DNA of 64,000 nt from Acridotheres tristis (GCA_037013685.1 CM072891.1:8284501-8348500); one strand, 5' to 3'. Counted from the stretch's first letter, positions 37,901 to 51,032 are shown. Notes: generated by a model not told the origin, from the letters alone. Numbers and translations are program-made.

Positions 37901-40900
37901 ACATGGATAAGAAGTAGGAACCCCAAACCTTTGTAAGATGATCCATGCTGACTCTTGAGAGCAAGTGTTGATGATGGAGAACTGTGTTCCCAAATGTGTC
38001 TGCTTAGGTTTGGAGCTCTACAAAAGTGAACCTGAGAACAAACTAGCAGTTAAGCAGAGTGGATGATCAGGAGCCCAGAGCTTGCTCCCTATCCTAATAC
38101 TGGTTGGAAATGTAGACATACCTGTAGGATGTTTTGAGCAAGTTTTCCACAGGAGAAGCACTTAGTTATGGAAGAGCTATACTACACCTTCAGAAAATGT
38201 CTCTAAGAGTAGTAGAAATGGGAAATCCCAGCCTTCATCAGGATCTCAGTTTCCCTAAAAAGAAGAAAAAAGGGGTATTCTGGAACTGGGTCCTCTCTTC
38301 CTGCTGTGTCAGAGTAAGGCAAAAGAGTTTTGGCTTGTTCCCTGGCCTAGATGTGTGCCCATTCTTCATCCTGCCAGTTGTAGAGAGAGAAAAGTGTTGA
38401 GCTCCTGTGCTTCAACCTGGGGCTCCCTGTGAGCTTGTACCTCAGAAACAGGAGGAATGGGATCCTTTAGAGCCCTTGAATTCTCCCAGTGTCAACAAAA
38501 CTGCTTTCCCACAAACAAAGAAGAATTCGTTTGGCAAAAATTTGAACATTAAGTGCAGCTGCTGGAAGTGTTTATATTTTGTTCCTTGAAAAAGGCAACA
38601 GACTGAGTATTATTGATAGTACTGCAATGCTCAGCACTTGCAAGGAGGGGCAGAAGGTCTCGGATGATCTACTAGGAAACTATTTTCAGAGTAACTTCAG
38701 TTACAATTTGATGTCCAAAACAAAGGATTGAAGGGTTTTTAGGTGCTTTGGGAGCTGTGCTTCCCTGATTGAAAGCAGACTTCCTTCTCTGCCCCTCCAC
38801 ACAGGGGAGCAGTGCCGTGGTACCCAGGGTGGGGCCAGACCTTTGCTCTGTCACAGCTGACTGTGGTGTGGCTCTGTGTGTGTAGCCCTTATGTCCTCAT
38901 CAGGCTCAGGGGAGGACACACTTGCAGAGTCTTGACCCACTGAGCATGATGGTGATGTGCCTTGTGTAGCTCCAGTGTTTCCCAGAAAGGAACTGGTGAA
39001 GATGGTGGAGTTTTGATCTCAGCTCCAGTCTTCCTGGCTGTGGTCCACTCAGATGGTTGTTCTACCCATTTTTCTTTGGAAAGCTATTTCACTGAAGGAT
39101 GAGTAGAGGTGAGTTGTGCAGTGCTTGGACTGAGTTGCACCAGTGAAAAGCAGAGGATATCCCAGCTAGGGCCTGGGGATCTTCTGGCTGGTATATTCAC
39201 CTTGGTCAACAGGATCAGCTTAATGATAGGCTGCTTGTTGCCTTCCAGTTACACAGCTTGCATGGCATGCCCAAGTCCTGGTTTAATGAAGTAATAATTA
39301 ACCAGAAAAAGAACATGAAGACAAGTTTCTTCCCAGTGTAATTTTAGAGAGATTTATGTAATGGATATGAAATATCAACTTAATATTAATGGAGATTAAT
39401 TGAGTTCAGTGTGATTTTTTCCTTCCGTCTTTTCCCTCCTGTCACCTTAATAATGACCTATTTGATCTAAATATTCTAGCAGATTAGGTAGAGATTTTTC
39501 TTATGAGTAATTATGAGTTCAGCAAGGCATGTGGTTATATGATTTCTCAGGTGAAAAGTCATATAATCTAGTTGTATTTCAGTAATTAGAAAAAAATTAA
39601 CTAGGTATTAATGACATGAAATTGTAATTTACTGTATGATTGTGTGCTAAAGCACTAAATCTCTCATGATTTGATATTAATGCTACGTGTGAATTATAAG
39701 CTGCCCTTGAAATATATTAATTACATAGCATAAAGGTAATTTTCACTTATTGTCAGCCAAAATTATATTTCAGCTGAGCAATCTTGATATATATCTCCAT
39801 GGGAATTCATTTAGCTGATTCTTTTTTCTGTGACTCAGTTTTCCCCTATTTTAAAAAACTATCTTATTTTATCTTGCATGTGCAAGAAACATATTACACT
39901 GCAAATTTTGCATATTAAATTTGCAATTTATTTAGTAATATGCAGAATAGGAGTGGAAATACAACCTTGTATTAATTTGCTAGATCCAGGTGATATTTTC
40001 AAGAAATAGTTTGTTTTGTAGGATTTCTTCTAATGTGCTTCTTTCTTTCTCTATTATGTATAAACCTGAGTCTATAAGGACTCCTAGATGTGCTAATTTC
40101 TATGAAACACAAGGGGTTTTGTGTCTGTAAGAGGTTTCTTACAGCAATCTTGTTTCCAATGGTCTTTTCTGACAGCAATCAAGGTGTTTGAGAACACTAA
40201 GGTGAATCTCTTAATTTACTACTCAGATGCTTTTGTTGAATTTACACATACACAGAGATTAAATGCTGACAGTATTTATGAATTAAAATGTAAAGATGGT
40301 TTTCTTTAAAATTTTCTAATTACAATTCTGTTTGAGAAATTCTAAAAAGATAAACTGGAAAAAATTATTTTCTTGATTTTCAGAGCATATTTTTAATTGG
40401 TTATTCCCCCTTAAAGTTCACTCATCCTTTTGTGACATATGGGAGCCTTATCTCTTTGCAGCTTCTGGTTTTGGGAGTGAGGAGCCTGATCAGATAAGAG
40501 CAAGAGAGAGAACTCTTACTGTGATTCAGTGCATTTTGTCAGCAGCTGCTTGTCTAATCCAGTGTGCTTATGTTTCTTAGGGGAAAAGCAGAAGTGTTCT
40601 ATAATAAATAATAAAACAGAAAAAAGAAAAAATCAGTGAGAGGAGAATGTACCCTCTCTTTTTAGCATATTTTTGGTAATATTTTTCAAAGGCTTAATAG
40701 GCCATCTTATCCATAAACAAGAAGTTGAAGACTGCTGATTTTCTCCTTGTATGTGGCAGAGTGAGAGAATGGCTAGCACAAATGGTTTTCAATTTTTACC
40801 ACTTTTGCTGCTGAGGAGTCCAGATTGCTGCAGGCATGGCTATTGTCAGAAAAACAGCTGTGGAAAACCGGCATCTTTAAACATGGAAGTTGAAATTTAG

Positions 40901-41477
40901 AGACCATTTATTTTTTTGAAGACATGCATTTGGATTTAGATTGCTGGTGTGTGTCTGCAGGCTGGGATGAGTTAGCCCTAATAATACAGCAAACTGCCCA
41001 GAGGAGGGAGGAGCTGACAGTACTCTTCAAATAGTAGTTGGTGAGGTTATTAGCTGGAGGCTGTCTTAATTAAGATAGAGGCCTAAATTTTTTTTTTAAT
41101 TTAATCTACATGAAGTCTTTGTTTTCATTCTTCCCAGCTAAGTGTAGCTGAAATTTCTTTTTAAAATGAAGCTGGATTCACTTCTGGCTGATACATCACA
41201 AACATGTGCTTAGAGAAAGGTTCAGAGGGTAAACTCTGTTTTCAGTCTGTGTAGTGTTGTAGGGATGACTTCCTGCTTGTATCTGGAGTGGACTGGGCTG
41301 ACAGGAAATAATTGTGTAGGTTTTTTTGGTTTGTTTTTTAAGAGAGGACTGTGCAAATGTGGACTTTTACATTCAATTATATTAATTAAAGGGTTGCAAA
41401 TGCAGCATGTTAACATAGTAGTAGGGTAAAAAAAAATGTACTTTGACCATGGGCAGTCTCATTTGTGTTTGCAGCAG

Positions 41478-42147
41478 GCAGCCCTCTGGAGAAGGATCGG
41501 GGGATCCTGGTGGACACCAAGCTGTCCATGTGTGCAGTGCCCTTGTGACCAAGAAGGACAATGGGATCCTGAGCTGCATCAGGAAGAGCACGGCCAGCAG
41601 GTCCAGGGAGCTGATCCTGCCCCTCTGCTCAGCCCTGGTGAGGCCTCACCTGGAGTGCTGTGTCCAGGTCTGTGCTCCTCAGGGCAAGAGGGACAGGGAG
41701 CTCCTGGAGCAAGTCCAGCAAAGGGTTACAAAGATGAAGAGGGGACTGGAGCATCTCTTTTGCGAGGAAAGACTGAGGGAGCTGGGCCTGTTCAGCCTCA
41801 AGAAGAGGCAACTGAGAGGAGAACTCATCAATGTATTTAAGTGTCTGAAGGGAGGGTACCAAGAAGATGGAGCCAGGCTCTTCTCTGGGGTGCCAAAGCA
41901 ATGGGACACGAGGCAGTGGGCAGGAAGTGATGCATGGGAAGCTTCAGCTGAACATGAGGAAGAAGTTCCTTACTGTGTGGGTGAGCACCCATGGAAGTTG
42001 TGGAGTCTCTCTCCCTGGAGATACTCTAAAGCTGTCTGAACTCAATCCTGAGGCATGTACTGTAGGACGTAACTGTGAGCAGGAAGGTTGGACCAGATGA
42101 CCTCCAATGGTCTCTTCCAACACCAACCATTCTGTGGTTCTGTGAAG
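41478..42147 (+). mobile_element. 5'-truncated CR1 LINE, pol C-terminus and 3' end
   Basis: This is the most recent-looking LINE copy in the window. It encodes the carboxyl-terminal part of the CR1 ORF2 protein in one open frame for about 125 codons (roughly 41,510-41,890), including the landmarks [15 protein letters not shown] and [21 protein letters not shown] frameshift near 41,890 moves the remainder to another frame ([10 protein letters not shown]). The 3' region ends with the typical TTGGACCAGATGACCTCC (about 42,089) and CATTCTGTGGTTCTGTGAAG, a short version of the CR1 3' octamer tail. It is truncated at the 5' end, lacks the reverse-transcriptase core and endonuclease, and is inactive. 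It lies in the sense orientation of RGS6 intron 1. Confidence 0.93.
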
Positions 42148-43656
42148 CAGTCCTGCATCACTGGGTGCTGAGCTCCATTCAACTCCCATATGCTAAAAAG
42201 CACAGGTGTAATAGAATCTGTGGGACCCAGTATTGCTGTGCTTTCACCTTGAAGAGCCAAGAACATGCCCATGTCATATCACTATCTTATTTTATCTGTA
42301 ATTTTTTTTTTCTTGTAGAATACCAATGAGAGAGAATTCTGTGCTTTTAAAAAAGGTATAAAGGAAACAGAAAAAACTTGGACAATGGTCAGAGTCCTCA
42401 CAATTCCTCAAAGTCCCTGTCTTGACCAGCTAAGGCTCATCCCTGTAGTAGCAGAGCCTGGGCTGTGTGGAGGGGTGCCCACGCTTGTCTCTGCTTCACA
42501 CTACACATCAGTGCTGCCTTGTGTCCAGCCTTGTTCTCTGAGATGCCCATCCTGCTGTCACTCCTGCAAAGGTGGCCCTACTCCTGCTGCTCCTGACTGA
42601 AATCCAGCAGCAGATTCTGGGCACTCGTGGGAATCACCTTTGCAAATTTCTGACTTCCAACAACAGATAGGTTCATTTGTATTGATTACCTTATGTAGAT
42701 GTTATGTAGATCTACATGTTAGCCTTAGATAGATCTTCAAAGTTAATGGCTCCCTTAATGTTACTGTGAACAGCATGCCAGCTACTACTGCGTATTGTAC
42801 ATGATGTTATTGTCTTGGTGCACTGGAGGAAATGAAAAGCTTCAAGAAGTGCTATGGGGAAAAATATGGAAGTACCAGAAAAGATCAAGTGAGCTGATAG
42901 TATAACAAGAGCAACAGAATTTGTAAATGTGGATGTTCAAAGTGAATAATGCAATGAGTGAAGCACAGCTAAGTAATGCTGCAGAGGGCTTTTCTGTTAG
43001 AAATTGTAATTTTGTTCTTTTGATAGCATTTCTGCATTGAAAGTTAGTTGCAATTGTTTTCTTTTAAAGCATGCATATAAAATCTCACATAATGTAAGTG
43101 GTCAATGTGGTCTTTATATACTGCAGGTGAAGCTGAAGCTTGTGTGACTTGACATATGCTTTCAACTCTGCTTTGTAATTGCCTTCACAAAGTTACATAA
43201 AATCTCAACCCAGTTCCTGCTCCATTCAATTGAGTGATGATAACCTTGAGCCTAATTCTTCAATGCCTTGAAATCATGACCAAGAAGTATTGTGGAAATG
43301 CACATTTGTGTAAATAATTTGAAGTGCTATAATTTGAAAATGGTTTACCCTTCATCATTTGTGTTGTTTAATTGTTTCTACATCTAATAATGTTGCTTAG
43401 AGAATTTATTCCATTTCCTTTTTAGCTCACAACCTGGCACAACAGTGTAGTGTTTGGCCTTCTAGGAAGACAGGAGGTTTAATAGGGCTTAAAATAAATT
43501 TATGTCCTTTGGTCTGAACATGCCTTTCAAGGGTGATCTATATAAATATATATGTATATACATAGTTTAACTTGACCTTGAAATGTATTACTGAATTTCC
43601 AAATTAGTATATGCATGTATTTATGCGTTTTTGTGCCCACCTGTGTGTGTACATGC

Positions 43657-43665
43657 ATACCTTAT
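43657..43665. repeat. Left copy of 9-bp target duplication of the solo LTR
   Basis: ATACCTTAT directly precedes the TGTGGG start of the inserted element and is repeated exactly at 44,123-44,131, directly after its GACA end. Confidence 0.75.
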
Positions 43666-44122
43666 TGTGGGAGGATGGATTATAAGAGAATAGAGATAGT
43701 GCTGAAGGCAATCTCGCCCCTGATAAATTGTAGATGTCTAATTACCAAAGAGTGGGAACAGCCTTGCCTCTTAATAAATCACAGCTGTATCCAGTTAGGA
43801 TAGGTGTTATAAAAGAGTGGGTTACCTGGTCGAGAGGCAGTTGGAGTCTGCTGGCCATGTTGTGAGAAGGAGGGGTCAGGTGGTTGTGCAAGGGGCTGAA
43901 AGGGTAGGATGTATGAGGGACAGAGAGGGTCAAGTAGTCGTGATAGGAAGGAGTTAGCCAGTCCTGCAGAAGGAAGAGAGAAAAAGTTAGTGCTGCACAG
44001 AGCTGCCTGTGGGAAGTTTACAGAGAGAAAGGTATGAAAGTTTTTAAGATAATGAGGGATTGATGTTTGCATCAGTTCTGAGTTCACCATCAACTGGTGC
44101 CTTGTGTGAGGAGTGGGTGACA
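43666..44122 (+). mobile_element. Solo LTR with flanking direct repeats
   Basis: A 457-base element begins TGTGGGAGG and ends GGGTGACA, so it has TG...CA termini, and is bordered by exact 9-base repeats (ATACCTTAT at 43,657-43,665 and 44,123-44,131). A TATA box (TATAAAAG, 43,808-43,815) lies about a third of the way in, preceded by CACAGCTGTATCCAGTTAGG, a type of upstream sequence I associate with avian ERV LTRs. No clear AATAAA follows the TATA box, and no internal retroviral sequence is present, so this would be a solo LTR left by recombination. The 9-base duplication is longer than the 4-6 bases usual for retroviral integration, so either the ends are misjudged or the element is of another class. 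It lies in the sense orientation of RGS6 intron 1. Confidence 0.6.
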
Positions 44123-44131
44123 ATACCTTAT
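44123..44131. repeat. Right copy of 9-bp target duplication of the solo LTR
   Basis: This ATACCTTAT matches 43,657-43,665 exactly, and together the two bracket the 457-base element. Confidence 0.75.
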
Positions 44132-44832
44132 AAAAGAAAAAAAAATAATGACTCTGGATTGATGTAGATTAGTTAACCTTGGATTCTTTTATATTTTCTT
44201 AAACGGAGTATCTCAGCTGCTTCTGGCTCTAGTGATGGGTGCCACGTTACTGCAGTAGCCTTCTCACTGATGAGAAAGGACAGAGCTGGGATATGGTCTG
44301 ACTTGTCTGATTCTGGGCTCTTGACTTGTCCTTGGGAGCTGATAACTGACAGCTAGAATGACTCAGGGCTGTATTATATATATATAATTGTATGCTATAT
44401 ATGTATATTGTATGCTGGGGCACTTCGTTGCTTGTGGCAATGTGAAAATAGGTAAAGGAAGGAATAGAAACGTATCTTTTTCCTTAAATAGGGGAGACAG
44501 TTCAGTGGTGAACTGTGTTTCAGAAATGAATGCATAGGTTATGCTTCTGTGAACATAAGTATTTTTTTTGTTCTTGTTTTTTAATGAACTACGTTAAGAT
44601 GGGATATTTCAGTACTTTCAATGTTAAATAAATTGAACTTGTCAGACAGTTTTAATGCCAGTGTCTGTGCGAGGCTATGTTACTTCTTAGATTAGGAAAG
44701 GTCACCACACAGATCCATAGCAGCCTCTGATTTAAATGTAACTTGTCAAACCTGCTGGTGGAAGAAAAACATAAAATACAGCATTTGACTTAGAACTTAA
44801 AGTGCCTTTCCTTCACCAGGCCTCTGCTCTTC

Positions 44833-44857
44833 TTTTTTTTTTTTTTTTTTTTTTTTT
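44833..44857. repeat. Poly-T run
   Basis: A run of 25 T residues, the longest homopolymer in the window. On the minus strand it could be the A-tail of an old retroposed sequence, but nothing recognisable adjoins it. Confidence 0.9.
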
Positions 44858-45574
44858 AATAATGCTGTTGCCTTAAGGCTAGTATGACCAGGAGGAGATG
44901 AGGCAGCAGTTCCAGTTCTGTGCTTCCAGAACATAAGGAGTATTGTGTGCGGTTGTCTGCCTGTGTTGTGTTAGCTCTTCCTGGCTGTGTCATGAGAAGG
45001 GGTGAGGGAAGCTGCTATGCCCTGGTTCTCAGCTGCTGCTCCGGGGTTGTGGAGAGCTGGAAGGGGCTTGGAGTGTCTGCAGGCGAGAGCTGTCAGAGCG
45101 CCTGACAGTCTGCTGCACCCGCCGGCTACAGTGGGGTTTCATCTGCCTCACAGCAAGCTGCCTTGGCTTGCTCTTTGCAGCTACCTCAAAGCTTCTAGGA
45201 AAGCCAAGCTGATTGTGCTATGTAGCAAGGAAAAGGAAGTGTGTATTAATTGGATAGTCTTCTATTGAATGAGGGTTTATGATAAAACGTCAGAACCGTG
45301 GGAGAGATGTGTGTATGTGATGACACAAACCACAGCTGAGTGTGGCTTGGTGGTCCTTGTTCTTGGGGCGTTATTCCATAAACCAGTCAGTTGTGTGTGA
45401 TAACACAGTGTGAAAAAATCCTTCGTGGTGGGAACTGTGGAGTGCGATTCCCTCTGTACCATCCTCGTCTTTCTGCCTGGGAGGCAGTTGCATGTCCTTG
45501 CCGTGCTCCATTGCAGCCTGGAGTGATGCTGACTCTTGCTCCTGTCCTTGCAGTCTGAGCGACGAGAGGCAAAC

Positions 45575-45658
45575 ATGGCCCAAGCACCCGCTGATCCGAG
45601 TAGTGCCGAAACTGCTGACCCAGAGGAGAGCTCTCCAAATATGATAGTCTACAGAAAG
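45575..45658 (+). CDS. RGS6: RGS6 first coding exon (regulator of G-protein signalling 6), N-terminus
   Basis: The exon opens after a strong acceptor (pyrimidine tract, then CCTTGCAG at 45,546-45,553) and has 21 bases of 5' UTR. The ATG is at 45,575. It closes at a good donor, AAG then GTAAGG, at 45,658/45,659. It encodes exactly 28 codons, so the intron is phase 0. The last 14 residues (DPEESSPNMIVYRK) match my recollection of the RGS6 amino terminus just before its DEP domain. The relative RGS7 is shorter here and reads ESPNMLVYRK, so RGS6 fits better. RGS6 is an R7-class GTPase-activating protein for Gi/o alpha subunits with DEP, DHEX, GGL and RGS domains, and is bound to Gbeta5. None of those domains is inside the window. 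The first third of the exon differs from the mammalian protein, which is normal for this segment. The gene continues past the right edge. Confidence 0.88.
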
Positions 45659-48600
45659 GTAAGGATTTGGAGCTGTGTGCAAAAATCCCTTTTCTATGTG
45701 GTTGGCTCGTGAAAGAATGCAATACCCCTTTTGAAGTCACAGGTATATTTCGGACTGCTTGGGTGCATAGCTGAAAGACTCTTCAGGAAAGTAGGTGTTT
45801 CAAACTCTAGGATTTGAGAGCTTGGAAGGTAAACTCTGTTCAGTGGAAGCACTTGAACTTGTTAGTATGAAATATTTGATGACAAGCTAGTAACTTGAAA
45901 TTTGTAACTTTTTGTCATATGACTTTAGGTAATTGTTCAAGCTTACCACAGCTAGCTAAAAGTGTATATATCTTCTAAGTTTTATCATACTAAACACAAA
46001 GAAGCCTCCACACAGCAATCTTTTGGTACTTTTTTCCTGTGTTCATATTGTGTTTCTTGTATAATTAGCAGTTTGATTCTTTGTAGGTCATTGTTTTTAC
46101 TTCCCATGCCTTGCTTAAATTTAAAAAAAAAAAAGTATTTTCTCAAGTGCTAGGGGAAAATGAATTAGACAAAGGTGAAACAACAGCAATGTATGATGAT
46201 AAAGAGCATTCTTTCACCATGATAACATTTCTTACTCTGAAGTACTTTGGAAGTAGCATAAAAGATGAAGGAAAGCTATCTACTGACCCGTTTGAAAAGG
46301 CATTGTTTTACTCTGGGGTAGATGTATTTATCTTTGAAATTTAGTATATTTGTAGTTTAATGAAATAATGTAAATATATTTTATTTAGCCTGCAAAATAT
46401 TTCTCATGTAGTATGCAGAAGTTCTGTATGGTTCTGACAGAAATTTCTTGCATAGATTAAGTAAGCTACCATTCTGTCAACTTGAGAGCTACAGTGCTAG
46501 CTCAGATCAAGAGATCAAGTTTCCATGTCAAGTACAATCCTGGATAAAATTACTGAAATGTGTTGGAGGTACATGGTTGTTTTCTGCTTGCATGACTGCA
46601 ATCTTGATGACTTTCATATGCTGAGAAAATAATTTAGGTTTCATATGGAGCATGAGTTGTTTAAAGTGTTACTTTTTGATATCCATAATTTTGGTTTAGT
46701 TGTTGTGTATTTGGTTTGGAATCTGGAATTGTTAACATGGGAAAAATGTCTGGGTAATGCGTAGGCTTGTTTGTTTTGAATGTGTTATAAACACACTTTG
46801 GCTGCTAATTTGGAAGTAGCACTAGCTGGTTAGTCAGATTATTTTTTTTCAACCTGTTTGCTGAGAGGTCCAACACCCCAGTAGGCTGAAGTAGATACAG
46901 GGTATGAAGGAAATGTCTGGTGGTGTGATCTAGAATTAGGGCATGAAATCTGTGACTCTGCAGAGTATCCACTTATCTGCTTTTGAAAACATTGCTTTAT
47001 GTGTGCATCCCTTCCTATTCATCTCATGGCATTTCTACTTTAGGATTTCTCAATTTCTTTGCCTTTCAGTATTTCATTATTGTCACATACCTAGAGCTTG
47101 TGAGTTCGTGGTATCAATGGGGAATATACTCATACTATTTAATTCATCTCTCCTTACTGGTTTTCCTCTGATGTCAGTATTATCAGCCCTTCATAATACA
47201 GTTATCTGCCAAAATACATAGCTGTCTTTTAGAATAGCATGCCCAGTGCATTGTGCAGTAATGGTGTATTCTGTATAGTCAATTTTAAGCTAACACATCT
47301 GTTAGGTTTTTTTGCTGAGCGTTTCTGTTGCTTTGTGAATAAAAAAGTTGATATTACCTATTTTTCAGAGTAAATTATATTGGTAATTGACTTTCTAAAT
47401 GTAATTCACATTACTTTAGATATTAGTTTTAATATTAGCATTTGGTAGTATTTGATATTTTGGTATTAGTTTGATGTTAGTTAGATGTATTGCACATCAA
47501 TTTGATGTTCCTTAGTATTGAAAAATCATGTGCAAAATCTGAGACAAGACTATTATTCTTTTCATTATCTCTCCTCTCTCCAAATGAATGTTTAGCTCTT
47601 CATCTCTCATTTCCTTTCAAACGGCTTGATTGCCAGTAATGAATGAGAGCACTGCACTGGACTCCCTGAAATATTGAACACAATCTGCCAGAATACCCTA
47701 CTGTTCAGAGCTGGCATTGTGCAGGGATCCCAAGGTGCAATTGTTGATTCCCCTTAGAAAGAATAAATAAGGGTGGGCTTCGATAGTGGAACCACAGTAA
47801 ATCCTGCTGTAAGTGTGAACTGTTGTGTTGCTAATGATAACTGTCATTTTGTGGGTTTTGGAGGAGGAAAGCCCTGCAAGTAGAACCTCAGATTGTTAAT
47901 ACTTGCTTTACTGAGAGTCTCTGGGGTCTGTTTGAAGTTCATGTGCCAACAGCTTGATTGTAGCCTGGTTTTCTTTTAGTCACTAATGAAAGGTAGACAC
48001 ATTTAGAGGACAAACTAGATCTTTGCTTGTATTGAGTGTCCCTTTGGAGCAACCTCTCTCTGTTTATGGAGAAAAACCTGGAACAGGCTGTGCTCTTCAT
48101 TTAGGTAGGTAAAACTAAGTGGGATGCGTTTTGGCCATGCAGAACGAAATAAACTAATTTATTTTGACTCAAATTACTTCATGATATTCTCTATGGACTC
48201 CTGCAAGCAAATGGATTCTAACTGCTTTGATTGCTACAGCAGATGGTATCAATAACTCTTCTTTTCTTCTACCTTCAGTGTTAACCTTTCAGGGGTTGAT
48301 ATATATCAATTTGTGAAGCACATTATTTTTTTAATCCAAGATACTCAATGTTGCTCCGCTGTTTTGGATGACACCTATGTGTGAATTAAGTAGTGCAGAT
48401 GCATTTGTTACAGTGTTTAGGGTTATGATTTGCCTCACCCTATGCTTGTTGAGATGACTTGTACCCCAAACTACATGAGCTGTATTGACCAGGTCTCCAG
48501 TGAACATCATGGGTACCTGTCTGTCAGCTACTTATGTCATAGGATAGACATTTATAATTAAGCAAGCTGCATCCCACTGGAGCTTGTGTGTCCTCTCATC

Positions 48601-51032
48601 TCTCTGTGCATGTCAGTGCTGAGCCCTGGGCTCTCACAGGACTACAGGTGGTGCTGCAGGGAGGGTGAGCTGTCATTGTTCTGTGTGGCACAGTGGTACC
48701 CAAAGAGGTGTAAGGGCCCTGCAGATTCTGCATCTCCATTTAAGAACTCTGCGGGTGCACTGAGTCTGGCCACGCCTGGAGAAGATGCCGATGTGTTCTT
48801 TGATAGGGTTACTACTGGAAGAGTGGTGCACAGTGTTTAACAAGACTGCTTGAAATGCACTACCCTACTTTTCATGGGAGCAGGGGGTGACATCCCCGTC
48901 CTCACTTCAGTCTGTGAGCATTGTGTGGGTGCTGCAGCATGGAAGCAAAATGATGCAATAAAAGCCAGTGAGAGGAGAAGAACCTCCACTAGCAACAAAA
49001 TATAAATTGATTTTTAAATGCTAGTCACATTCCCTTGAAATCCAGACACACTTTATTAGTCTTTCTTGCAAGTGCTGATGACCATGTCTCGGGGCCGTTT
49101 GGCTCATTGTTACAATAATCCACATCTGAAAATTCCTCTTCTGCAGACAGCATTGAAAGACAAATGGTCACGGACACCTTCTGACACCAGACCTACTAAG
49201 TGACCTATTAGCAAAATAATTTGGCAAATCAAATTTTCTTACATAAAGATTGGTGGAAAATTGTCGTGTCACTGTAAGAAAAATCAAAATATTTGGAGCT
49301 TGACTAAATAAGAACTGAAAATACCAATAAGGAGGAGTTCCTGGGGAATATAACAAGAAGGATGAAAACACAAAAATTACAATCTAAATTGGATAGAAAG
49401 GTATACTTGTTTCTGAGAGAGATCTCGTATGATAGGAAAGAGTTTGCACACTGTGTGCTTAGAGATTTTTAGAACCACTGGAGCATGTATGTTCTGAGGG
49501 GTATCAAAGTATACTGTCAAATAAATGATCTGCGTTATCTCATGGTAGATTTTCATTTCTGTTTAAATTTTGCCACACACATTCTCTATATCTGCTTGCT
49601 AATGTTGGCACTTAGTGAGTTAAATTTTGACTTTTTATGATTACTTGTGGTAAATCTTTTGAACAAGCAGGAAAATTTAATTTCCAAAGGCAATTACTGC
49701 TCTAAGTAATGTAACACGAACTTGCAGCTGCCACAAGATGCTTTCAGAAAAATCTGAGTTGCTTGCTACCTTCAGTGCTTGGCAGCCTTTGTATCTTTTA
49801 AAATGCTGATTTAAGATCTGAATTGGAATAATTAAAAAAAAAAAAAAAGGCAACAACAAAAAAAAACAACCAAAAAAAGCAGCCTTACATTTGCAGATTT
49901 TCTCCAGGCAAATTCCAGTGTGCCAGTCATGTCAAGTAGCAGGAGTGTTTCTGTCAGACCTGGCCAAATGTGCTGATTGGGCAGGAAATGAGAGAACAAG
50001 CAGTGGTAAAGACAGGCATATGCATCCAAAATCTGTATGGACCAGGAAGCAGAAGGATGGGGGAAGAGACTGTTGTTAAATTGCCTGTTCACATTAAAAA
50101 CCTACACTGGTATTTTGGGCTAGTCAGAAAATGGAGACTGCAATTTGTTTGCTCTTAAGTTGTGCTGTGAAAAACTATCTCATTAGGACACTGTCCAAGC
50201 AACCAAAAGCAGATGAGCCACAAAAGGCTGTAGTCCAAATGATGACTTTTGTAAAGAAAGAAAAAACGGAGATGTATTAAAGTGAGATGTACTCATGCAT
50301 GCAACTTTTTTTATTATTGTTATTAAAAGAAAGCAGTCTGCATCATTTTTTTTGAGGCTTCCTTGCCTATTTGAGGTTTCATGCTGTTTATACGAGAGGC
50401 AGCAGAACTTAAAATGTATTTTAACTGCTGAACACTTTTGGCATTCTTTTTATTTGATTCTCTTGAGTTACATTTTAGGGTTCTGCTACGTGTAAAGGCC
50501 TTCTGAACCTTATTTTGGTACGTGAAATCTGAGTTTTTCACACAGTTGCTTCTGTTTTGTAACCGGTTGTTTAACAGAAAACTGGAAATTGATGATGCTA
50601 ATGCATGAATTGATAACACTGCAGACCTCCAGACTTCAATTTTTACCCAAAGATTTTTACATACTGTCATTAGAGATTACTTTATGGCATTTTAAGTCAT
50701 CTTAACATTTCCTCATTTCTTTCAAAATTTTTTTTTTTTATAATTCTGTTTCCAGACTAAAAGCGGTAAGCCAAGACTAAACTAGGACTGAATTTGAGAG
50801 TACGTATTGGGACTTCAGGAACTGAAATATGTACTATTTTGGATAAATGATCTCCAAACTAACATTGTTACTGCTGGAAAATAAACTTAAACCCAGTCTT
50901 ATTAGCAAAATGTGTTGGCACACAGGTCAGGCAGTGGGGGAACTTTAACTTGGTACTTCTGAATTGCACATTGAAAAGGAGGTTTCAGTTAATTAATCAC
51001 TGCAAATACTCGTGTATTGTGGTTGGGGTTCT

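Larger units (their letters stand above)
30968..45553 (+). other. RGS6: Putative RGS6 intron 1
   Basis: Between the proposed first-exon donor and the strong acceptor at 45,553 I find no convincing additional coding exon. The interval holds the alternative first-exon candidate ending at 31,914, a CR1 copy, a solo LTR, a (TA)-rich stretch near 44,377-44,410 and a 25-base T run. The region 39,380-40,000 is very AT-rich with several TAATTA/ATTAAT cores and resembles regulatory non-coding DNA. Everything else here appears to be unique intronic sequence. Confidence 0.5.

Noticed and set aside
41443..42039. 198-codon plus-strand frame as a host gene
   Set aside because: Its central part is clearly the carboxyl terminus of CR1 pol, and both ends are out-of-frame run-on.
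43779..44123. 114-codon minus-strand frame
   Set aside because: It lies almost wholly within the solo LTR-like element on the opposite strand and shows no protein family resemblance.
45277..45740. Minus-strand frames of 99-117 codons around the RGS6 exon
   Set aside because: They are antisense to the RGS6 splice acceptor and exon, with no homology.
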